Shown here in pieces: positions 53,201-60,450 of a stretch of 64,000 nt of DNA. The number at the start of each line of letters is the position of its first letter. The first letter of the stretch is position 1. Under the pieces are notes generated by a model. That model was not told the DNA's origin, searched no databases, and was given only the letters and a program-made list of their open reading frames with translations. Source of the stretch: JBDTVS01 sp040007095 (GTDB taxonomy: Bacteria > Acidobacteriota > Vicinamibacteria > Vicinamibacterales > CAVVIG01); assembly GCA_040007095.1 (NCBI GenBank), contig JBDTVS010000135.1, positions 71,619 through 135,618 on the forward strand, in the 5' to 3' direction. The position numbers and the translations under genes were made by a program.

Positions 53201-53622
53201 TGAAGTTCCTCGGGTCCTACACGGTGCCGAAGATCGACGTCTCGATCGGCGCCTCGTATCAGAACATCCCGGGCATCGAAGTGGCGGCCAACTTCGCCGC
53301 CCTCAACAGCGACATCAGCCGGCCGACCAGCGACGGCGGCCTCGGCCGACTCCCGTCGAACGCCGTGTCGGCGACGGCAACGACGACGGTGTCGCTGATC
53401 AAGCCGCAGGCGGTGTACTACGACCGCTTGAACCAGCTCGATCTCCGGATGGGGAAGCTGTTGCGCTACGGCCGGACCCGGGCCAACATCAGCCTCGACC
53501 TCTACAACTTGTTCAACAAGGGAACGATCACCGGGGCGAGCTTTGCGTACGCGACGTGGCTGGCGCCGAGTTCGGTGATCGCGCCGCGGCTGGCGAAAGT
53601 GTCGGTCACGTTCGACTTCTAG
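50251..53622 (+). CDS. Oar-like TonB-dependent receptor A
   Basis: 1123 residues from ATG 50251 (GAGGGAGA upstream; earlier in-frame starts lack a site). Signal peptide IVWLAVACAVLAPAAAHAQ; carboxypeptidase-regulatory domain 28-110 (GVVRDTSGAVLPGVSVEAAS, GQYKIISLLPGTYTVTF); plug 115-300 (ETITVTGETPLVDVQSASVQ, DLSIHGGKASEQRQTIAGLS); a 22-strand-type barrel ending RLAKVSVTFDF with terminal Phe. It imports a large ligand, probably a peptide or glycan, across the outer membrane using TonB. Residues about 30-300 are almost identical to receptor B, while the barrel is more divergent. A hairpin and R3 repeat follow the stop. Confidence 0.87.
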   Translation: MCGLKWIVWLAVACAVLAPAAAHAQGAAIAGVVRDTSGAVLPGVSVEAASPVLIEKVRAAVTDGSGQYKIISLLPGTYTVTFTLQGFSTVKREGVEVTGSTTAAINADLKVGTLSETITVTGETPLVDVQSASVQKVVTKEVIDNIPTGRLGINLAALQPGMILGATSGTGALGGNANAATAQDVGGTAGDTFTDLSIHGGKASEQRQTIAGLSAATVIRFGESLSSSPSFTAMQEMSVDSSGADASLAGGGVRMNYVPRDGGNTFKGIMFFSGANGSMQSSNYTTIADDPVTSLQARGLKTQPGALSKVYDVNPGYGGPVVKDKLWWFATARWTQAENYVTQNYPNKNFIPGVTPATLLNNTTLTYAPDVTQPLQTAWGGGGSFWEQTLRLSWQATPKNKISGYYNNKKRDRGYYFGATPWTIAKEAAPHGYFFPFSDQLVQWSSPVNNRLLLEAGMWHHQETWGMDIAPFTAVDPLAIGVTDNNPQSLTPGYVQLVNNYRGVVGAAYTPSHNPNTRTNFAASYVTGSHAFKTGVDLAWAERGAWTGSIVPYSYIVSTLASNGKGLGIPVPTTLNLRSDGCNDPLARIVSGSLTRPVTAYNSSIDCPTFTNGKIDQEGGVFVQDRWTMNRVTLSLGLRLDWFYASLPSVHLGSSLLTPNRNYDVPAFDSVKNKDWTPKIGAAWDVFGDGKTALKMNLAKYVLGQSLVASNPLIALSSSNIVLTATRPWTDNNGNFIPDCDLTNAGAQGPTAAGSLQQVDTCGTVNPLFYSGAANFSALDPATGQTVGAGDDNSRYGWGKRPYSWEFSLSAQRELTKGISVNGGYFRRWFGNFLVTDNLSVQASDYNAYSITPSLIQNPAPASSGGLNLPSDIITSGFYSPTAAAAGRAANSFVGLSDLLFPGSNVIDHWNGFDLGVNMRLPHGVIFQGGTSTGRQIYDNCDIVDPANAGKFGSRSPLVESLITATATNPVSTCHVEQAWLTQLKFLGSYTVPKIDVSIGASYQNIPGIEVAANFAALNSDISRPTSDGGLGRLPSNAVSATATTTVSLIKPQAVYYDRLNQLDLRMGKLLRYGRTRANISLDLYNLFNKGTITGASFAYATWLAPSSVIAPRLAKVSVTFDF

Positions 53623-53624
53623 CA

Positions 53625-53679
53625 GGGCTGCTGAAAAAACGCAGCCCGAACTGAAAACTCAGAAGTGAGAACTTAGAAG
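53625..53679 (+). repeat. R3 hairpin-plus-tail repeat after receptor A
   Basis: GGGCTGC, loop TGAAAAAAC, GCAGCCC, then GAACTGAAAACTCAGAAGTG and AGAACTTAGAAG. Compared with the copy at 24701-24754 the stem has changed at a paired position (G-C to T-A) while loop and tail are kept. It begins two bases after the stop codon. Confidence 0.75.
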
Positions 53680-53741
53680 GACTGCGAGACTGCTAGGGAG
53701 ACAGTCCGCGTTCGTCGTGGTTTGGTTGGCACGACCGGAAG

Positions 53742-53767
53742 CCCCTCCGGTCTGGAGGGGTCTTTTT
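53742..53767 (+). terminator. Intrinsic terminator between tandem receptors
   Basis: CCCCTCC-ggtct-GGAGGGG followed by TCTTTTT. It lies 41 bases before the start of receptor B and would limit readthrough from receptor A or attenuate receptor B. Confidence 0.75.
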
Positions 53768-53808
53768 CGGCTCTCGGTGTGTTCGTCGATCAAGAAGGAG
53801 ACGTGTGT

Positions 53809-56800
53809 ATGCGTGGGTTGACAAAGCTCGTGCTGCTTGCCGCGACGTGTCTGACTCTCGTGCCGGCGGCTGTGAGGGCCCAGGGTGCCTCGATTGCGGG
53901 CGTCGTCAAAGACACCTCCGGAGCAGTGCTTCCCGGCGTGAGTGTGGAAGCGGCCAGTCCGGTGTTGATTGAAAAGGTCCGCTCGGCCGTCACCGATGGA
54001 TCCGGGCAATACAAGATCATCAGCTTGTTGCCGGGCACCTACACCGTGACCTTCACGCTGCAGGGCTTCAGCACCGTGAAGCGTGAAGGCGTCGACGTGA
54101 CGGGCTCGACGACCGCCTCCATCAATGCCGATCTCAAAGTCGGTACGTTGTCGGAAACGATCACCGTCACCGGCGAAACGCCGCTGGTGGACGTCCAGAG
54201 TGCATCGGTTCAAAAGGTCGTGACCAAGGAAGTAATCGACAACATTCCCACCGGACGTCTCGGCATCAACCTGGCCGCGCTGCAGCCCGGCATGATCCTC
54301 GGTGCAACGAGCGGAACAGGGGGTCTGACCACCAACGCCAATTCGGCGAATCTGCAGGATGTTGGCGGCACCGGAGGCGATAGCTTTACCGACCTGTCGA
54401 TCCACGGAGGCAAGGCCAGCGAGCAGAGGCAGACGATCGCCGGCCTCTCGGCCGCCACGGTGATCCGCTTCGGCGAGTCGCTCAGTTCGTCGCCGAGCTT
54501 CACGGCCATGCAGGAGATGTCGGTGGACAGTTCCGGCGCCGACGCGAGCCTCGCCGGCGGTGGCGTTCGCATGAACTACGTGCCGCGCGACGGCGGCAAC
54601 ACGTTCAAGGGCCTCCTGTTCTTCAGCGGCGCCAACGGATCGATGCAGTCCACCAACTACTCGACGATTGCGGACGATCCGGTTGCCAGCCTGCAGGCGC
54701 GCGGGCTCAAGACGCAGCCGGGAGCGCTCGACAAGGTCTACGATTTCAACCCCGGCTACGGCGGTCCGATTATCAAGGATCGGCTGTGGTGGTTCGCCAG
54801 CGCGCGGTGGACGCAGGCGTCCAACTTCGTGACGCAGGACTATCCCAACTTGAACTTCGTGCCCGGCGTGACGCCGACCAACCTCTTGAACAACACGACG
54901 ATGACCTACGTGCCCGACCTGAGCAAGCCGCTGGCGACCTCACTGGGCGGCGGCGGAAATTTCAAGGAGCAGACGCTGCGTCTGTCGTGGCAGGTCACCC
55001 CGAAGAACAAAATCGGCGCCTACTACAACAACAAGAAGCGCACGTCGCGCAACGGCGTGACGACGATCTCGAACGAGGCGTTGAACGACGCGTACTTCTT
55101 CCCTTTCTCGGATCAGTTGCTGCAGTGGTCGTCTCCGGTCAACAACAGGCTGCTCCTCGAAGCCGGCATCTGGCATCACCAGGAAACGTGGGGAGGGTCG
55201 ATCTCGCCCTTCAACCTCGCCGATCCGCTGGCGATCGGCGTGACGGATAACAATCCGAGCGTCACGCCTGGCTACACGCAGTTGATCAACAACTATCACG
55301 GCCGCGTTGGAGCGGCCTACACCCCGAGCCACAACCCGAACACGCGGACGAACTTTGCGGCGTCGTACGTGACCGGCTCTCATGCGTTCAAGGCCGGCAT
55401 GGACTTTTCCTGGGCCGAGCGCGGCGCCTGGAACGGCTCGGTCGTTCCCTACAGCTACATCGTATCGACCACCACGGCCGGAAGAGTGGGCATCCCGGTG
55501 CCTCAGACGCTGAACCTGCGAACCGACGGCTGTAACGATCCGCTGGCCCGCACGGTGAACGGCAGCCTCACGAAGCCGGTCGCGGCATACGACGCGTCCC
55601 TGAACTGTCCGACATTTGTGACCGGCAAGATCGATGGCGAGGGAGGCTTCTTCGCTCAGGACCGGTGGACGATGAACCGGATCACGCTCAATCTGGGCAT
55701 CCGTATGGACACCTTCACCGCCAGTATTCCCGGGTATCACCTGTCGCCGTCGATCATCACCCCCCTGCGCAACTACGATGTACCGGATTACACGTCGGTG
55801 CGCCAGAAGGACATCACGCCGAAGGTGGCCGTCGCCTGGGACGTGCGTGGAGACGGCAAGACGGCGATCAAGGTGAACTTCGCGAAGTACGTGCTCGGCC
55901 AGTCGCTGGTGGCGAGCAATCCGCTCATCGCGCTCAGTCCGTTCACCACAACGCTCTTCGGCTCGCGGCCGTGGACCGACAACAACGGCAACTTCGTCCC
56001 GGACTGCGACCTGACCAATCCGGCCCCACAGGCACCCGGGCTGACGGGCAATCTCAACCAGGTTGATACTTGCGGACAGGCGACGGCGGCGATGTATGCC
56101 AACACACCGGGCACACAGCTGGCGGGCGACGACAACGCGCGGTTTGGTTGGGGCAAGCGGCCGTATAGCTGGGAGTTCTCCGTCAGCGGCCAGCGAGAGC
56201 TGAGCAAAGGGATCTCGGTATACGGGGGGTACTTCCGGCGGTGGTTCGGTAACTTCCTCGTGACGGACGATTTGAATCGCGGGGCAGGCGACTACGAGTC
56301 ATTCAGCATCGGCCAGGGCACGATCCCCGCGCCCGGTGTCTCGGCTGGCGGCGCTTCACTGCCGGGCAGCATCTACACGGACCAGTTCTTCACGGCGAAG
56401 CCTTCGGTGGGCGCCTTGCCCGTGCTGAACTACGTGGGCCTGTCGGATGGGTTGTTCCCGGGCAGCAGCGTGATCGACCACTGGAACGGGTTCGACCTCA
56501 GCCTCAATGCCCGCCTTGGCCACGGAGTTATTCTTCAGGGCGGCACGAGCACCGGGCGACAGGTGACCGATACCTGCGACATCGTCAATCCGGCCAACGC
56601 CGGCAAGTTCGGCGACCGGTCGCCCCTGGTCGAGCTGCTGACGGTGCTGGGCACAGCCAGCTCGCTCAATTCCTGTCATGTGGAGCAGGCCTGGCTGACA
56701 CAGCTGAAGTTCATCGGGTCGTACACGGTGCCGAAGATCGACGTCCAGATTGGCGCGTCGTATCAGAACATCCCCGGCATCGAGCTGTCGGCCACGTATG

Positions 56801-57144
56801 CAGAAGTCAACGGTGACATCGCCCGCCCCGTCGGTTCGGGCGGTCTCGGTCACCTGCCGAGCACGGCGGTGTCGGCCACGGCGACGACGAACCTGGCGCT
56901 CATCCCGCCGCAAACCGCGTATTACGATCGCATCAATCAACTCGACCTTCGTCTCGGGAAGATTCTGCGATACGGCAGGACCCGGGCGAACCTGAGCCTG
57001 GATCTCTACAACCTGTTCAACAAGTCCACCGTGACGGCAGCCAGCTTCGGGTATACGGCAACCACGGCGACCAACACCTGGCTCGGACCGAGCGCCGTGA
57101 TCGCGCCTCGGTTGATGAAGGTGTCCGTCACGTTCGACTTCTAG
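53809..57144 (+). CDS. Oar-like TonB-dependent receptor B
   Basis: 1111 residues from ATG 53809, eight bases after AAGGAG; upstream in-frame codons cross the terminator and are excluded. The domain order matches receptor A: signal peptide (LVLLAATCLTLVPAAVRAQ), carboxypeptidase-regulatory domain, plug (ETITVTGETPLVDVQSASVQ) and barrel ending RLMKVSVTFDF. DNA of the two genes is nearly identical over the first ~900 bases, then drifts, with different loop lengths in the barrel (e.g. RTSRNGVTTISNEALNDAYF against RDRGYYFGATPWTIAKEAAP in A). This fits a duplication with different ligands or continuing gene conversion in the plug. A terminator follows at 57170. Confidence 0.87.
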   Translation: MRGLTKLVLLAATCLTLVPAAVRAQGASIAGVVKDTSGAVLPGVSVEAASPVLIEKVRSAVTDGSGQYKIISLLPGTYTVTFTLQGFSTVKREGVDVTGSTTASINADLKVGTLSETITVTGETPLVDVQSASVQKVVTKEVIDNIPTGRLGINLAALQPGMILGATSGTGGLTTNANSANLQDVGGTGGDSFTDLSIHGGKASEQRQTIAGLSAATVIRFGESLSSSPSFTAMQEMSVDSSGADASLAGGGVRMNYVPRDGGNTFKGLLFFSGANGSMQSTNYSTIADDPVASLQARGLKTQPGALDKVYDFNPGYGGPIIKDRLWWFASARWTQASNFVTQDYPNLNFVPGVTPTNLLNNTTMTYVPDLSKPLATSLGGGGNFKEQTLRLSWQVTPKNKIGAYYNNKKRTSRNGVTTISNEALNDAYFFPFSDQLLQWSSPVNNRLLLEAGIWHHQETWGGSISPFNLADPLAIGVTDNNPSVTPGYTQLINNYHGRVGAAYTPSHNPNTRTNFAASYVTGSHAFKAGMDFSWAERGAWNGSVVPYSYIVSTTTAGRVGIPVPQTLNLRTDGCNDPLARTVNGSLTKPVAAYDASLNCPTFVTGKIDGEGGFFAQDRWTMNRITLNLGIRMDTFTASIPGYHLSPSIITPLRNYDVPDYTSVRQKDITPKVAVAWDVRGDGKTAIKVNFAKYVLGQSLVASNPLIALSPFTTTLFGSRPWTDNNGNFVPDCDLTNPAPQAPGLTGNLNQVDTCGQATAAMYANTPGTQLAGDDNARFGWGKRPYSWEFSVSGQRELSKGISVYGGYFRRWFGNFLVTDDLNRGAGDYESFSIGQGTIPAPGVSAGGASLPGSIYTDQFFTAKPSVGALPVLNYVGLSDGLFPGSSVIDHWNGFDLSLNARLGHGVILQGGTSTGRQVTDTCDIVNPANAGKFGDRSPLVELLTVLGTASSLNSCHVEQAWLTQLKFIGSYTVPKIDVQIGASYQNIPGIELSATYAEVNGDIARPVGSGGLGHLPSTAVSATATTNLALIPPQTAYYDRINQLDLRLGKILRYGRTRANLSLDLYNLFNKSTVTAASFGYTATTATNTWLGPSAVIAPRLMKVSVTFDF

Positions 57145-57169
57145 TTCACCGCTTCGTCGGATCGCCATC

Positions 57170-57200
57170 GACCCGCCCTCCAGTCGGGGGGCGGGTCTTT
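57170..57200 (+). terminator. Intrinsic terminator after receptor B
   Basis: GACCCGCC, a short loop, GGCGGGTC then TTTT. It starts 26 bases after the stop of receptor B. Confidence 0.8.
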
Positions 57201-57379
57201 TCATGTCCGTTTGGCGGCAGTCGTGAACGCCAAGATGTTCAACAGCAGAGCCTGGTCCGGGCGCACCGGAACAACGACCTACCTGAGAACCGGTAGGCCG
57301 GTTCATCCTTCATTCGGGTAAGATGGTTCATCACTTTTTCGCCCTACGTGCTCCTGCATTACATCTCGAGGTCTGTGAC

Positions 57380-58270
57380 ATGTACACCAGCACTCGCATG
57401 AAGATTTCGGTACTGCTGTGCCTGCTGATCGCGGTGCTCGTCAGCCGTCCGGCGCACGCCCAGTTCAGCATCGTCGGAGATTGGAGCCCCCTGGTACACG
57501 AAGACCAGCCCGAAAGAGGACCGGGTCCGGAGCTCGGGGACTATCTCGGGTTGCCGATTACCGACGGCGCGCGCCTGCACGCCGACAGCTGGGATGCCTC
57601 GCGCCTCACGCTCCGCGAGCACCAATGCAAGGTGCACACGGTGAACTACATCTACCGCGGTCCGCTCCAGACGCGTTTCTGGGAAGAGAAGGATCCCTAC
57701 ACCCAGCAACTCGTCGCCATCAAGGGCTACGTCAGCACCTACGAACAGCCGCGGACGATCTGGATGGACGGCCGGCCGCATCCACCAGAATACGAAAAAC
57801 ACACGTGGCAAGGATTTTCGACCGGGAAGTTCGAGGGCGACATCCTGACCGTCTATACCACCCACATCAAGTCGGAGTGGACCCGACGCAACGGCATCCC
57901 CAACAGCGAATTCACGACGATGGTCGAGCATTGGGTCCGGCACGGCAATATCGCCACCATCGTGACGGTGGTGACCGATCCGGCGTACCTGACTGAACCG
58001 CTCGTGAAGAGCACCGACTTCCGGATCAACGAGCGCCCGGCCGGCGGCTGGCTGTGGCCCTGCGAGTACGTCGACGAGGTGGCCGGCCTGAAGCAGGGCT
58101 ATGTGCCGCATTATTTGCCCGGCAAGAGCCCGTTCCAGGGTGAGTTCGCGACGAAGTATGGGATTCCCCTCGAGGCGACGCGCGGTGGCGCCGAGACGAT
58201 GTTTCCGGAGTACGTGGCGAAGATGAAGAGCGCGGCGGCCGCCCCCGCTGCCAAGACCGCGGCCAAGTAG
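57380..58270 (+). CDS. Exported protein, GDWxPLxxED family, copy 1
   Basis: 296 residues from ATG 57380 (ATG 57398 possible). Signal peptide MKISVLLCLLIAVLVSRPAH. The mature part has GDWSPLVHEDQPERGPGPEL, GDYLGLPITDGARLHADSWD, EHQCKVHTVNYIYRGP, WMDGRPHPPEYEKHTWQGFS and KSEWTRRNGIPNSEFTTMVE, ending in an Ala/Lys tail. The protein at 59438 shares the same frame of conserved positions (G.W.PL..ED, GDY..LP, AD.WD, QCK). The family is periplasmic and of unknown function. It is first in a three-gene unit with the metallo-hydrolase (7-base gap) and the paralogue. Confidence 0.75.
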   Translation: MYTSTRMKISVLLCLLIAVLVSRPAHAQFSIVGDWSPLVHEDQPERGPGPELGDYLGLPITDGARLHADSWDASRLTLREHQCKVHTVNYIYRGPLQTRFWEEKDPYTQQLVAIKGYVSTYEQPRTIWMDGRPHPPEYEKHTWQGFSTGKFEGDILTVYTTHIKSEWTRRNGIPNSEFTTMVEHWVRHGNIATIVTVVTDPAYLTEPLVKSTDFRINERPAGGWLWPCEYVDEVAGLKQGYVPHYLPGKSPFQGEFATKYGIPLEATRGGAETMFPEYVAKMKSAAAAPAAKTAAK

Positions 58271-58277
58271 GACCACA

Positions 58278-59441
58278 ATGAGAATCGCGAGTCATTTCGG
58301 AACCACAGCGCGTCGAATACAAGACACCAAGAACACCAAGTTCACAAAGGTCACGGAGAACACCAAGAGCACAAGGACTCTCAGTGTTCTTCGCGATCTT
58401 TGTGTCCTTGGTGGTTCATGTGTTGGCCTCTTGTGTGGTCCGCTTGGTGGTACCGCGTTTGCGCAGCAGCCGTCTGCCGAGCAGCGCAGCTTGCAGATCC
58501 GGCAGGCCCAGATGCCGAGCGATGGCGAAGTTCATGTCCTGCCCGTGCAGGGCAACGTGTACATGCTGGTGGGCGCCGGCGGCAACATCGCCGTGCAAAT
58601 CGGCGACGAAGGCGTGCTGGTCGTCGACACGGGTCTCGCGGCAATGAGCGACAAGGTCCTTGCCGCGATCAGGAAGCTGTCTCCCAGACCGATCCGCTAC
58701 ATCGTCAATACACACCTGCATCCGGATCACACCGGCGGGAACGAAGTCATCGGCAAGGCCGGCAGCACCACGGCAGGCGGCGCGACGTCGATCCTCTCTC
58801 ACGAAAACGCGCTGAGTCGGATGAGCGCCCCGCTCGGGAAGCCGGGTGCGGCCGCCCCTGCGGCCTGGCCCACCGATACGTTCTTTCCCGAAGAGAAGGA
58901 TTTCTTCTTCAACAATGAAGCGGTGATGCTTTATCACGACGCGGCGGCGCATACCGATGGCGATGCCATCGTCTTCCTGCGGCGCTCGGATGTGGTGGTC
59001 GCCGGCGATATTTTCATCACGACGGGCTACCCGGTCATCGACACGCAGAGCGGCGGCAGCGTTCACGGTGTCATCGCCGGCCTGAATCGGATTCTCGACC
59101 TGGCCGTGCCCAAGCACGAGCAGGAAGGCGGCACGTATGTGATTCCGGGCCACGGCCACCTCTGTGACGAGTCGGAGGTTCTCGAGTACCGGGATATGGT
59201 CGTCATCATCAAAGAGCGCATCGAGGACATGGTCAAGCGGGGCCTGACCGTGGAGCAGGTGAAGGCGGCGAAGCCCACGCTGGACTACGACCTCCACTAC
59301 GGCGCCGACTCCGGGCCGTGGACGACCGCGATGTTCATCGAGGCTGTCTATGGCGACGTCAGCAAAGCGCTGAACCAGAAGCCGGCCGCCGCACCGAAGC
59401 CTGCGCCCGCGGCGACGCCTGCACCCAAGGGAAAGAAATGA
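58278..59441 (+). CDS. Exported metallo-beta-lactamase-fold hydrolase with repeat-derived N-terminus
   Basis: 387 residues from ATG 58278 (AGGA five bases upstream). Residues 10-45 (RRIQDTKNTKFTKVTENTKS...) are translated R2 repeat, and the signal-peptide core (LCVLGGSCVGLLCGPLGGTA) is partly repeat too. The enzyme part follows: VYMLVGAGGNIAVQIGDEGV, VVDTG, and zinc motif HLHPDHTGG (His146, His148, Asp150, His151), later ligands in YHDAAAHTDGDAIVFLRRSD and VIPGHGHLCDESEVLEYRDM. It is the stand-alone glyoxalase-II/lactonase-like type. The stop overlaps the next start (ATGA). It is flanked by two paralogous exported proteins, which may be its partners. Confidence 0.83.
   Translation: MRIASHFGTTARRIQDTKNTKFTKVTENTKSTRTLSVLRDLCVLGGSCVGLLCGPLGGTAFAQQPSAEQRSLQIRQAQMPSDGEVHVLPVQGNVYMLVGAGGNIAVQIGDEGVLVVDTGLAAMSDKVLAAIRKLSPRPIRYIVNTHLHPDHTGGNEVIGKAGSTTAGGATSILSHENALSRMSAPLGKPGAAAPAAWPTDTFFPEEKDFFFNNEAVMLYHDAAAHTDGDAIVFLRRSDVVVAGDIFITTGYPVIDTQSGGSVHGVIAGLNRILDLAVPKHEQEGGTYVIPGHGHLCDESEVLEYRDMVVIIKERIEDMVKRGLTVEQVKAAKPTLDYDLHYGADSGPWTTAMFIEAVYGDVSKALNQKPAAAPKPAPAATPAPKGKK
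58299..58417. repeat. R2 dispersed repeat, extended inverted pair inside a gene
   Basis: GGAACCACAGCGCGTCGAAT, CACCAAGAACACCAAGTTCA and CACAAAGGTCACGGAGAACA on the left; CGCGATCTTTGTGTCCTTGG and GTGGTT on the right. All is inside the reading frame of the metallo-hydrolase. Confidence 0.75.
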
Positions 59442-60283
59442 CCTCGAGCACAAGGAACGCTTCTCTGTTGACCGTTGTTCTGTGCCTGTTGCCGGTGCTT
59501 GTGGGCGTTGCCCAGAGGGGCGGTGGGCGAGGTGGCGCGCAGCCAGGCCCACCGCAAACGCCAAAGGCGGCTGCGGTCTACGATCCGACCGGCTACTGGG
59601 TCCCGCTGATCACCGAGGATTGGCGCTTCCGCATGGTGACGCCGCCGAAGGGGGACTATGCCAGCCTGCCACTCAATGCCGAGGGGCGGCGCGTTGCCGA
59701 CACCTGGGACCTGGCAAAGGACGAGGCGTCGGGCAACCAGTGCAAGGCCTACGGTGTCGGCGGCATCAGCCGGCAGCCCGGGCGCCTTCACATCACCTGG
59801 GAGAACGACACCGCGCTGAAGTTGGAGTACGACGCGGGTCAGCAGACGCGCGTGTTGCGGTTTGGCGCATCGGCGGCCCCCTCCGGCGAGAAAACGTGGC
59901 AAGGCACGTCGGTGGCGGAGTGGGAGGTACCACCCGTCGGTCGCGGCGGGGCCGGCAACGCCGTCGGCGCCATCGGGGGGCAGGGCCGCGCCTCGATAAC
60001 GGGCCGTCCGGGCGCGCTGAAGGTCGTCACTACGAACATGCGCGAGGGCTATCTGCGCAAGAACGGCGTCCCCTACAGCGAGAACGCCGTCATCACCGAG
60101 TATATCGACCGTCTCGGTCCGGAGCCGGATGGTGCGGTCTACCTGCTGATTCGGACGCAGGTGGACGACCCGAAATATCTGCAACAGATATTCGTCACCA
60201 GCACCCATTTCAGGCTGGAAGCGGACGGTTCGAAGTGGAATCCGACCCCGTGCAAGACGGACCCGCCGGCGCCGGTCAAGTAA
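59438..60283 (+). CDS. Exported protein, GDWxPLxxED family, copy 2
   Basis: 281 residues from ATG 59438, which overlaps the hydrolase stop. Signal peptide SLLTVVLCLLPVLVGVAQ, a Gly-rich linker (RGGGRGGAQPGPPQTP), then GYWVPLITEDWRFRMVTPPK, GDYASLPLNAEGRRVADTWD, GNQCKAYGVGGISRQPGRLH and a second Gly-rich loop (GRGGAGNAVGAIGGQGRAS). A conserved segment KNGVPYSENAVITEYIDRLG matches RNGIPNSEFTTMVEHWVRHG in copy 1. Probably periplasmic or surface exposed. Function unknown; coupled production with the metallo-hydrolase is the main clue. Confidence 0.75.
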   Translation: MTSSTRNASLLTVVLCLLPVLVGVAQRGGGRGGAQPGPPQTPKAAAVYDPTGYWVPLITEDWRFRMVTPPKGDYASLPLNAEGRRVADTWDLAKDEASGNQCKAYGVGGISRQPGRLHITWENDTALKLEYDAGQQTRVLRFGASAAPSGEKTWQGTSVAEWEVPPVGRGGAGNAVGAIGGQGRASITGRPGALKVVTTNMREGYLRKNGVPYSENAVITEYIDRLGPEPDGAVYLLIRTQVDDPKYLQQIFVTSTHFRLEADGSKWNPTPCKTDPPAPVK

Positions 60284-60450
60284 ACGTAGAGGCAGTGGTG
60301 GTCATTTTCAGCGGCTGCACGAGGTTCACCACCGAGATCACCGAGAACATGTGCCGTTGTTGGATCGGCGTGCCGGTGCGCTCGGTGATTGACGTGAAAC
60401 TGACTCACGACCTGGAAGCGGCTACAGGTCAGCGTTAGAACCAACCGCGG

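Noticed and set aside
2644..58417. R2 repeats as a CRISPR array
   Set aside because: Copies are scattered over the window, vary in sequence and orientation, and no regular spacers or cas genes occur.
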